Shown here one piece after another: positions 20,946 to 30,742 of a DNA stretch of 64,000 nucleotides; within the stretch, counting starts at the first letter, position 1, and each line of letters starts with the position of its first letter. Source of the stretch: Periplaneta americana. Lineage: Eukaryota; Arthropoda; Insecta; Blattodea; Blattidae. The stretch lies in NCBI RefSeq assembly GCF_040183065.1, contig NC_091127.1, forward strand, positions 108,751,834 through 108,815,833. Direction: 5' to 3'. The translations under genes and the position numbers were made by a program. Below the pieces are notes generated by a model that worked only from the letters and a program-made list of their open reading frames with translations, had not been told where the DNA came from and ran no database searches.

Positions 20946-21830
20946 ATTCTCATTTATAAACTAATCCTGTATAAGCAACAGAAATAGAGTATTATCTGGA
21001 CCTGGCTGAAGATACCAAGAAAAGTGGCATTCCAAAAGATGTAATAAATTGCTAGCATTGAAAACTATTCATAGTAGGCTCCCTAACAAAGAATGGCTTC
21101 ATATTTTCACTGATGGATCCCCACTGTTCAACCGAAATGGAACAGATGCTGGTGCTACATGTCCATTTTTCTCGTTTTATAACTCTTTAGGTTATGGAGC
21201 AACGGATTTTGATGGAGAAGTTGAAGCCATATATTCATTGCTTCGAAATCTGTTGTACCATTCAATGATTCTAAAGCAGCTATTACTGCTATAACCACTA
21301 ATCTGTCACCTAAAAGTAAAAAAAAAAAAAAAAAAAGAAGAAAATTACTGATTATTGAAAAATTATACATTATCTGATGAAGCACAAGAAAGGATAGTTT
21401 TTCAATGGGTAGCACCATACTGTGGATTATCTGGTAATGTAGCTGCTAACCGTTTTACTAAGAAGGGAAGTAATACCTCACAAAATCCCATGTCAACTTT
21501 ATTATTTCCACGAAATTTCAAGTAATAAAAGATGAGAGTGTCTCAATGTACAACAAAATATAATTCCTGAGTATCCAAGGAAAAGTACAGTTGGACACTC
21601 ACAGGGCATGACTATCAAATCACTTCTTCACCACTTCGTCCATTACGCTGTCTTCAGGAAGAAATGAATCAGAATCATCTTTAGCAATGTCCAGCCCTTT
21701 CCTCTAAACTCACTATACTGGAAAGCAAGAGAATTAATGGCTTTATTGCTAAGACCTCAGTATTAGTCAATAACAACTATGTACTACTACTTTGTACTGT
21801 AGAAGCTACATTATCAATAATGCTTCCTGT
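20946..21830 (+). pseudogene. LINE relic, right half: RNase H and tail
   Basis: This continues the LINE at 16625-16895. It reads LDLAEDTKKSGIPKD, then LALKTIHSRLPNKEWLHIF, TDGS (catalytic Asp), FDGEVEAI (Glu), NDSKAAITAI (Asp) and IVFQWVAPYCGLSGN. The final SHCG/Asp part is altered, and an A-tract (about 21319) breaks the frame. The tail includes YWKARELMALL before a stop near 21760. It is inactive. Confidence 0.65.
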
Positions 21831-21917
21831 ATGATAATATTGATAAAATAAAAATAAAAGATACATGACACAAACTTTTGTTTTTCACTTTATTGTAACT
21901 TAGTTCATGCACATATG

Positions 21918-22605
21918 CAGGATTGTTTCTGATCTCTGATAACAAATTTGAATGACGTCATGTGCGTCAGGAATCACACCAACAGCTGAATTGTGGCGAG
22001 AGGTGACAGACCAGTAGTGAGTGATTTTATAATCAGAGTGCATGGTGTATTACATTAGCAATTCCCAAGAAAATCGAACCTTTTTGGGAGGGGTACATAA
22101 CAACTCTTTCTGATGTCAAGTACAGTTATGTGAAAATCATAGGAGCCTGCAAAAAAATGTGGTTTCGTTATTTCCAAGAAAGGCATCCTGTGTGTACCTA
22201 ATAAGACTGGCAAAGTTCGGATGGGATTAATTCCAGAATGGAAAAAGCAAGCAAATCCATCCCCGTCACGTCGCTGCACCCCACGAGATGATACAAATTA
22301 ATTCCATTTGAGCTTTACCAATCTTATTAAGTACACAGAAGATGCTTTTCTTGGAAATAACGAAACCTCGTTTATTGGAGGCTTCTTTCATTTTCACTTA
22401 ACTGTACTTGGCATCAGAAAGGGTTGTTATGTACTCCTCCCAAAAACGCTAGATTTTCTTGGGAATTTCTCCTGCGAGTCACCGTGCACTCTGACTATGA
22501 GATCACTCACTACTGGTCTATCACCTCGCACCACAGTTCAGCTGTTGTGTGACTCCTTATACACATATCATTCAAATTCGTTATCAGAGATCGGAAACAA
22601 CCCTG
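21918..22605. mobile_element. Fold-back hairpin element, 688 bp
   Basis: About 300 bp from CAGGATTGTTTCTGATCTCT (21918) reappear as a reverse complement ending at 22605, meeting near 22270-22300. Arm identity is imperfect but extends almost to the centre, with shared blocks CAGACCAGTAGTGAGTGAT and TTCCCAAGAAAATC. There is no ORF beyond short arm-derived frames. TA follows the right end only. The class is not assigned. Confidence 0.65.
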
Positions 22606-22619
22606 TATAACTATTCATT

Positions 22620-23215
22620 TCCCAATATTCCCTCTTTTCTGCCTTCCTCTTCATTTCCGTATATGATCCACATATCTTAGTGTTATCTATCAACTGGTAT
22701 CTTCTTGTCCTGAACAGTATTTATTATGTATTCACTCTGACAATGCCATGAAATCATTGTATTTCCTAAGGCTAATAAATATCTATCTATCTTTCTTCCT
22801 ATTCACCATTTATTCCTGTGCATCCTTGAATAGGCAGTTTCTTCTTACCCAGTGATCCAGCCAATTTCTGTTTCTCTTCCTAATCAGCTTCAGGATCTTT
22901 CTTCACTACTAGCACAGTTTAATTTCTTATTTTATGTGTCCATGTCACAAGCTCCATTCTTTTCCATATCCACATTTAAAATACTTTCAGTCGTTTTTCT
23001 TCACTTTGTCTTTAAGTCCATGTTTCTGCACCATACCATGCCACACTTCACACAAAGCACTTTACCAGCATCTTCCTTAGTCCTTTTTTCCAAATGTCAG
23101 CAGAAAATGCTCTTTTTCCTATTTTATAGGACATATAGTTATCTGCCCAAGGACAAGTGAAATCCACCATTCTCCAATCTTTTCTCCTTTTCTCCGCATA
23201 TGATCCATAAGATTT
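22620..23215 (-). pseudogene. LINE relic, RTE-type C-terminal region
   Basis: The nucleotide sequence aligns by eye with 63465-63900. Shared phrases are TTCTGCCTTCCTCTT, TATGATCCACATATC, CATATCCACATTT and CCACACTTCACACAAAGCAC. On the minus strand this is the WSVALYGAET region, heavily shifted. Pieces are rearranged, with a second TATGATCCA block at about 23199. Confidence 0.5.
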
Positions 23216-24000
23216 AGTATTAATGCTACATTAAATACAAAATAAATACATATTGACATAGTGCACACCCATTTGAGCAAGTTCGTGTTTAGGGGCAGTT
23301 CCTATAAATAACTATTTTGTCCTAAGGAACATAACAAAGATTCAATAAAATTACAAAACCAATACAATTATTACAAAACAGATAATTAGGAAGATAAAAA
23401 TAGAGAATCAAGTCAAGAACATAACATAAGTTGAAATGAATAAAGAAAAAGGAAAAGGGGACATGAATGCTAAATAATTTGCTTAATTTTTTCTCTTAAA
23501 TTTATTGAACTCAAAATAACCTAGGTCAGAATTTATTATCAATATAGGAATGTATAACTTCGGCCTGTAACTCTGGCTATGATTTATTCCAGTGATTGTG
23601 TTAACATTTAGATTCAGCTAGGATAAATATGTTCTTTATATTTCAGATTATTTTTATGATAATAAAATATATTTACAAATTTGTTCAATTTGGAAAACAT
23701 TAAAATCGGAATAAATAAAATTTGTTGGATAATCAATTGACTTGATTAAGCAAATTTTCATTATATGCTTTTGAAGAAATACGAGCGGAGACAGTGTAAA
23801 TTTTGTTGCTCCTCCCCATCAGATTATACCATACTGCAGCGATGGAGAAAAGAACCACTCCCCTCAATCATAGTTGAACCCCACCCACTGCTAGCTAGCA
23901 GACTACTCATTCCTATATGTGTTTCCATCCAAATCGCGACCACTCAGTCACAACAAGTTTGCGAGTATCACTGGTGGAATCATGTCCCACAGCAAAGTGA
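23216..24000. other. AT-rich stretch, possible hAT subterminal sequence
   Basis: Little is recognisable. A CAGCGATGGAGAAAAG block at about 23838 has an inverted partner (CCCCATCGCTGCCATACTGG) at about 27050. The two may be subterminal parts of the hAT element between them. Confidence 0.3.
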
Positions 24001-24009
24001 AAATATACA

Positions 24010-26645
24010 TTTACGAAGATGAATGGGGATTATAAGTACTTTTGTGTTCCTCGAAATAACAAAGCATTGTGTTTGTTGTGCAACAGAGAGGTATTCTGCT
24101 CCTTGTTTAGTGTATTCCAGCATTTTAAATCCCTCATGAACAGAATTATAGTGAGAATTTGGCAGGTAAATATTTGAATTTGTATCTATATCACGGTGAC
24201 ATTGATATAACAGTAATCCTGACATTACAGTATCATGATGGTTTTGTGCAGTCATTTTACAGATTAAACACTAATTTATGTCCTTTTTAAATAGGGCCAT
24301 CCTGCATAAGAAATTGGAAGAATTAAAACATTTATTAAAATCAAAGACGAGCCAGCTTCAGTTTGTTTAGCAACAAACATATTTCGTGTTAGTTATCTTC
24401 TCTCAAAACATATAGCAGAGAAATTTAGGTGTTTCTCGGAAGGGGAATTTATTAAAGAATGTTTGCTCATCTTCTCCAAGTATGTCTGTCCAGAAATGCC
24501 AGATTCATTCGAATCAATATGTCTCTCTTGTAGAATTGTGACAGACAAGATTACTGAAATGGCTAATGATGTCGAAGATCAATTAAAAAGCTGGAGTGGT
24601 ATTCCTTGGCCATTGATGAGAGCACCAGGATCAAAGATACAGCTCAATTAGCCATTTTTATAAGGGGTGTAGATTCTGACATGAATATATTTGAAGGGTT
24701 TCTCGATTTTGTTCCACACCACAAAGGGAAAAGACATCTTTGAGGCTGTACTTTAAACTGTTACAAAATACGAATTACCTTAGGGAAAATTGGTCTGTGT
24801 TGTTACAGATGGTGCCTCCGCAATGGCTTCATGGTATGAGACAATTTCTAAAATCAATTAATGAGTCACATGAACTAGTGGCAATTCACCGTTTAATCCA
24901 CCGAGAGGCATTGTGTGCTAAAGCTGCATCTCTCAATCATATAATGCAGATATAGTAAAATCAGTTAATGCAATTAAAGGGTTGTCACTCTGTCATCGCG
25001 ATTTCTGGCATATTTACACAAAATTGGAACCGAATTCACAGATGTGTCCTACTATTGTCAGGTGCGATGGTTAAGTAGAGCAATGTTGAGGCGTTGCTTC
25101 ACCTTAGGCTGGGTGCACATAGAATCAGACGCGATGCGGCATGGCACGTTTTGCTTTACAACGCCTCGTGATAACTGATTTGCTGGCTGTATGGGTTTGG
25201 AAAACTGGCCTAGGCTGGAAAATGGCGTCAATGAAAGAAGACTGTCTATATGGGAAATTGTATTGTACAGTATTTGGTTATTATTTCCCAAAGACGCCTA
25301 CGCCTAAAAATCTATCTGATTGAAAGTGTCTTAAAATTAAATACTACCAAAGTAATGCACAAACTTCATTTTAGAACTACTTCACGACTCACAATAAAGA
25401 AAAATAATACATTAAATCAATAATGAGTGATAGTATAGAGCAGAGAAGTAGGCCTACTACAAATTATTATCATTATTATTAATAAATTATTATTCACGTC
25501 GTGCTTTCATCTCATTTGCAATTTGTCACATATTTTTAGAAACCACATTATTATCGTGATATTGTTTCAACGATTGTACAGAACGTATATTTTCTATACT
25601 AAAACAACTAATTTATCCGCATCGAGCTCCATTACGAATAATGTGCACTACACAACAATAGTATTTGTAGATCGTGAAAGCATGCAATCATAGCCACTAC
25701 TAATGCATGCGCAGTACACTGCAGCTATCAGACTGTCTTCTCACGATGAACTTCAAGCAGTCATTCGATGTTGTCTCTCTGTGTCTCCTCGTGTCTGTTC
25801 ACGACCATAGCGCGGCATCTGATTCTGTGTGCATCACATCATGGGAAATCAATGGAAGACAAGTACCAACAGACAAAATGTCGTGTCGTGCCGAGTCTGA
25901 TTCTGTGTGCACCTGGCCTTAAGGGACAAAATAGATGCATTTTTGAAATTGGAAGGAATGGGAATACCAGAACTCACGAATGAAGATTGGATAAGCAATC
26001 TCGCTTTTCTTACAGATTTAACAACGCATTTAGATAATTTAAACACTGCATTACAGGGACCCAACTATACAATAATAGATCTAATAGATTCTGTCAAGTC
26101 TTTCATGCCAAAACTTCATTTGTTTTCACAACAAATTGAAATGAATAATTTTTTTCACTTTCCTAAGTTAAACAAAGTTGGTGCTTCTCTGGACATAGTT
26201 GCAAAATACAAAGACATTCTAAGCATTCTGTACAGAAATTTCGAAGATCGATTTCTGATATGAAATGTATGGATGGCGACTGTTCAATGACATTTTCTCT
26301 GTTCAAGCAATTGAGGCACATGCATCATCGCAATTAGAAATAACGGCCTTGCAGAATAACACAGCTCTAAGGTATTCTCAGAAGGTTGGTGCCGAATTCT
26401 TTAAAACACTACCCGAAAATAAATTTCCCAACCTTTGTAATTTTGCTGGTCGATTGTTAGCACTTCATGGATCTACTTATGTCTGTGAACAAATGTTTTC
26501 TAAAATAAACCTTGTGAAATCAAAGAGAAGACCAAGAATATCAGATTTGCATCTTACATCTGTGTTACGATTAAGTTCAACAAACTTCACTCGTGACGTA
26601 GACAAATTAATGTCAAAAAAAAAAGTTTACACATGTATATAAACA
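24010..26645 (+). pseudogene. Dead hAT transposase (GTF2IRD2/ZBED5-like), split by a MITE
   Basis: Plus-strand pieces in order show a BED-like zinc-finger trace (KALCLLCNREV, about 24060) and FSEGEFIKECLL with KYVCPEMPDSFESICLS (24430-24530). AQLAIFIRGV and VVTDGASAM (about 24650-24830) and IHREALCAKAASL follow. After the MITE at 25107-25918 comes RDKIDAFLKLEGMGIPELT. Last is the hAT dimerisation end with FPNLCNFAGRLLALHGSTYV and CEQMFSKINLVKSKRR (26400-26640). There are many shifts before the MITE; the last 350 codons are comparatively open. hAT enzymes cut and paste DNA with 8-bp duplications; this copy is inactive. Confidence 0.7.
25107..25918. mobile_element. Harbinger-type MITE, TTA target
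   Basis: The ends are GGCTGGGTGCACATAGAATC and, reverse-complemented, GGCCAGGTGCACACAGAATC, flanked by TTA (25104-25106 and 25919-25921). Removing it with one TTA joins RCFTL to RDKIDAF in the host hAT frame. An internal copy of the terminal CTGATTCTGTGTGCA word lies at about 25819. No transposase is seen. The 3-bp TTA duplication suggests PIF/Harbinger. Confidence 0.75.
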
Positions 26646-27235
26646 TCTGAATATTGGTGATTGTAGAAATGTAGAGCCATATTGTTGTTTTTTGTAACAT
26701 TATTTATATATTTGTTAATTATTGAAAAGTATTTGCATTCTATTTACTTTGTTCATTACTCATTCGATCTGTTTACTGATTGAAGTAACACAATTATTAT
26801 TTTAGTTTTTATGTAAATATATTTTAATTACTAAAATGTAAATGCTTGTTTCGTTCTATTAACATTTATCAGCACTCTATCAGTTTAGGTCAGGATTATA
26901 ACAACACAACTATTACATCGTGTTTCTACTGGGATACACTTTGGACTCGCCTTGTAAACAATCAAACACGGAAACGACGAAACACACCTGACCTTGCTGT
27001 GGTAATGTGGAGTGAGTAAGTTGCTGATTACGTTTGTTCCATCCCCTTTCCCCATCGCTGCCATACTGGATGACAGAGTGAACCAAACCTAAATAAACTA
27101 ATCACATAATATTTGTAGAGATGTAAAAGTGAAGAATTACAAATTTATAAATTGTTTTACGAAGTCTGTTACATAAAGAAGAACCATGTATATTCCACCT
27201 TAAATGCTTAAGTACTTCACTTGCGTAGATTCCTT
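26646..27235. other. AT-rich stretch, nothing coding
   Basis: Possible right subterminal sequence of the hAT element near 27030-27085; otherwise nothing recognised. Confidence 0.4.
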
Positions 27236-27239
27236 CAGA

Positions 27240-27690
27240 ATAGGATGTTGTGTATCATCTGACATCATCACCAGCCTCGAACTTTTCTCCTGTTCACCAT
27301 TCCTTCCAGTGCACCCTTCAGTAGGCAGTTTGTTCTTAGCCAATTTCTTCTTCTCTTCCTGATCAATTTCAGCATTATTCTTTCTTCACCCAGTCTTCCT
27401 AGCACAGCTTCATTTCTTTTTCTGTCCGTCTATTTCACATGCTCCATTCTTCTTCATATCCACATTTCAAATACTTATAGTAGTTTTTCTCTTCACTTCA
27501 TCGTAATGTCCATGTTTCTGCGCCATTCAATGCCACACTCCACCCAAAGCTTCATCCCATACTGCTCACAGCTGTCATTTGGCTCCAGTAGCATATTCCT
27601 CTTTTGCTAGAAATGCCATTATCATCAAATCTTATGCACTTTATTCTTCTTTCTTCTACTATCACCTCTCCCATGTTCTTCACTGGATCT
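27240..27690 (-). pseudogene. LINE relic, RTE-type C-terminal region
   Basis: It aligns by eye with 63465-63900 and 22800-23100. Shared phrases are TTCTTTCTTCAC, CACATGCTCCATTCTTCTTC and CATATCCACATTTCAAATAC. On the minus strand these are the thumb-region codons, too broken to read continuously. Confidence 0.5.
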
Positions 27691-28250
27691 TGAACGAGTT
27701 AAGTCGGGGATGCATAAGAAACAGTATGTGAATGACCACCTTGGATAACTTCACATGCTATTTAGCTGCACTATATATTGCTGTACAGGGAGCAGTGAAT
27801 AAAAAAGACAAGGATGAACAGAAAGAACTTTAAATAAAGTCGAGTTACAATAATTTTTTACACTTTTCTTTACCTCTTTAACATTTTTTCACAACAGAAG
27901 ATGTTATATATGAAATTTTTAATAACTAAACAAAGTTACTTGTAATTTGCAATACCAAATGAATAATTTAAAAATAAATGCGTCCACATATAAAACTTCT
28001 CAAACTGCTGGAGTATAACATCATTGCCATTGTAATAGCAATATTGTTATGAGAAAATGAACTCTTTAAGATGTAATTTCGCCAGAATAACTTCGATTTC
28101 CGTCTCACACTAGCCTTTACATCTTGTAAAATGTTATTTGAAGAAGCAAATCTAAGTATAGTATGCTTACCATCAACGAAGAGCTTGGCTCTTATTCCAG
28201 GCTTTGTTGATGATCAATTATATGTATCCTTACCTACCTGTAGGCCTACA
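27691..28250. other. AT-rich stretch, nothing recognised
   Basis: No repeats with clear ends and no protein-like frame. Confidence 0.5.
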
Positions 28251-28252
28251 TA

Positions 28253-28502
28253 TGAGGCGTTCAGAAGTCAACATGACTAACTCCTTTTCCAAAGATTTTG
28301 AGATATTCAAGGTTAAAGTTGAATACACACATTTGATTCTGTGTTGTAGTCAAGAATAATATTGCATTCTGTGGGCCTTCTACTGAACTATGGAGTTAAT
28401 CATTTTGACCACTGAAAATATGGTCAATTTAATACATTGCCAACTTAGAAACTCTGAAATAACCAAAAGTGGAGTTAATCATGTTGACTTCTGAACGCCT
28501 CA
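28253..28502. mobile_element. Mariner-type MITE, TA target
   Basis: The 250-bp element begins TGAGGCGTTCAGAAGTCAAC and ends with the reverse complement, with terminal repeats of about 33 bp. TA lies at 28251-28252 and 28503-28504. The first eight bases, TGAGGCGT, equal those of the full mariner at 48438. No ORF. Confidence 0.8.
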
Positions 28503-28979
28503 TATGTGCTGAAGAAAATCGTAATATTGTTATTTTAAACTGCAAATTTAAGAATCTTCAGATACATTTCATAATTTAAGGAACTGAAAAGCTAAAAAAG
28601 TTGTTGTACATCCATTTCAATAATGTAATTTGTGAAAATTAAATTATTTTTAGCTCTGAAGGCAAATTTCCTGCTCTACCTGCTGAGTTGTCCATGGACA
28701 ACATTTGCTTCACTACCCTCTTTCAGTGCATTCTAGTAGGAGAAGGGAAGTAACACGCACGCAGAGAAATCTGCCCATGATGTACGCTTGCTCATACAAG
28801 CTTGAATATGTACCACTGAGTTAAGTGATAAAGGGCATTCATTAGGTTCAAATTATGAATACTGACACTTTATTTTAAAATTACTTTCTTGTTAAAATGG
28901 GAAATAGTAAATTTTATATTGACTGTTTTCACTTGTCAGACAATATAAAGTAGACTGAATTAGAAAAAAAATCTTTGTT

Positions 28980-29200
28980 TTTCGGTTCTTGTCCAGCCCA
29001 GCAGCCCTTGAAAGGTGACAACCCTATCGATATTACATCCATGGAGATTTGTTGGAATGCCATAGGGTAATCACAGCTACTAGAAGAAACCCCTGTTACA
29101 TGGACCATGGGCTTGCCTAACTCAAATTGGTTGTATGCTGGGATCAAACCCAGGTCCACAGGATTTGAAGATTTTTATACAGCATATCACTAATAAGGGT
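28980..29200 (-). mobile_element. Possible tRNA-derived SINE
   Basis: On the minus strand, near 29150, GGACCTGGGTTTGATCCCAG forms a B-box with a potential T-arm stem. CATGGTCCATGTAACAGG and an ATCGATAGGG segment follow. Ends and duplication are not clear. Confidence 0.4.
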
Positions 29201-29814
29201 GGTTTTCGATTTCCTTCATTAGTGATGAAATGAAACTTCAAATCCTGCTCCACTGCACTTGTTTGTGTTTGTCCATCTTCTCTCTAATGAAGTAAAAGTT
29301 TCAAAGGATAAATATTTTAGGAAAGGAGGGTAGGAATTGCTCAAGACAAGAAGCAAACAGCATTCACCACACCCTACAATGTATTACTTAACATTAAATA
29401 TCACATATTATTTAGTACTTCTTATGTACATTTATTTCTGATTTTTCAGTATTCAGACATATATAAAGCATTTGCACAAGTAAATACCAAATATGAAATG
29501 AGGACCAAGGGCAACCTAGGGGGGGATGTTGTTTGAACAGGGAGTAAGGGATACTTAGCTTGGGAGGGTGGCACCAGATAGGACTGACAACTCCAGTGAA
29601 GAAAATTAGCAGGTAGGAAGGGCTATACACTTGTTTCTTGAGAGAAACTAACAGTGTTGTCACTCCATAATCCACCCACCCATCATACCTGTCGCACTGC
29701 ACCTCGTTCACACATGTCCGCACTCTTTGCATGAAAACTAATTCATGGTCGAGTTAAGAATCAAAATAATAAATACAGTGATCATTCAAATCGGTATTAC
29801 AAGTAACACAGAAG
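29201..29814. other. Region downstream of osa, nothing recognised
   Basis: No domain, RNA gene or clear repeat end. A 106-codon minus frame (29732-29412) has no recognisable family. Confidence 0.4.
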
Positions 29815-29820
29815 TTTATT
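29815..29820 (-). terminator. osa: Candidate poly(A) signal of osa
   Basis: AATAAA on the minus strand, about 920 bases after the osa stop codon. No other evidence fixes the transcript end, and other AT-rich hexamers are possible. Confidence 0.3.
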
Positions 29821-30742
29821 TTTTTTATCCTTTTACTTTTTTGACGTGGTGGCATCTCGCTGCACTTTACAAAATGGTACAATTCAATAACTATATTTGT
29901 GTTCTTATACTATGGAGAATCTAATCCTTTTATATTTGTGTATTTTTAATATTTCACGGAGGCCTCATGATTAAAAACCATTTGCTTGTCTGTCCTACCA
30001 CAACTCGCTGCTCAATTCAGCACGGACCCCACCCCGAGATCTGTACCCAGCCTCCCAGCAGTCCAGAGAATCAGGACTGCATCTTTGCTCATATCCAGAC
30101 CTGTTACACTGATCTCCCACAAGGTAAAAATAAATCTCCTGTCCTTCTACGAAGCTAACTACTACGTAAAAGTTTCAGCACATCAGCTGGAAGTGGCACC
30201 TTCAGTCTCATTGTAGGTTTTGTCTCGACACCCTGCACTTCACTTATCCAGCCCAGTAGTGTTTGTACATGGTTAAGGTAGCAGCAAATACTATGTACTG
30301 TAGGTCACTCACACACTCATCTACCCTCACAATTACACAAGAGAACATAACTCTGCATGAAATCATTCACAAGGCAAGGCAGTAAGTTATCTTACTTGCA
30401 CTAAGACTGAAAAACTGGAGACTCAGCTCTTGGAAAGATCACAAATTCACATGTGATAATTCTTTATACAGATTGCAAAAATCATAACGATTCAAGATGC
30501 TACCGAAGAGTTCTCATTCCCCCCTATCTACAAAATACCAATACCTGCTTAGCGATTGCAGGTAATTCATTCTTTGTATCCTCATTGAGATTTGTCAACC
30601 TTACTACTACGCTCATCAACAGTATCTCACAAGTTCTCAGCTGCGAACTAACACATCTGCTCCAATATCGTGGAACCATAGGTAATTAATTGTAAACACT
30701 TCTAACTTAACTTGGGGCACTGCTGCAACACAGATCTGTTCA

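Noticed and set aside
22852-23160. 102-codon plus frame
   Set aside because: Antisense of an RTE-type LINE relic.
25141-25323. 60-codon plus frame MARFALQRLV as a gene
   Set aside because: It lies at the end of a TTA-flanked MITE and has no recognisable domain.
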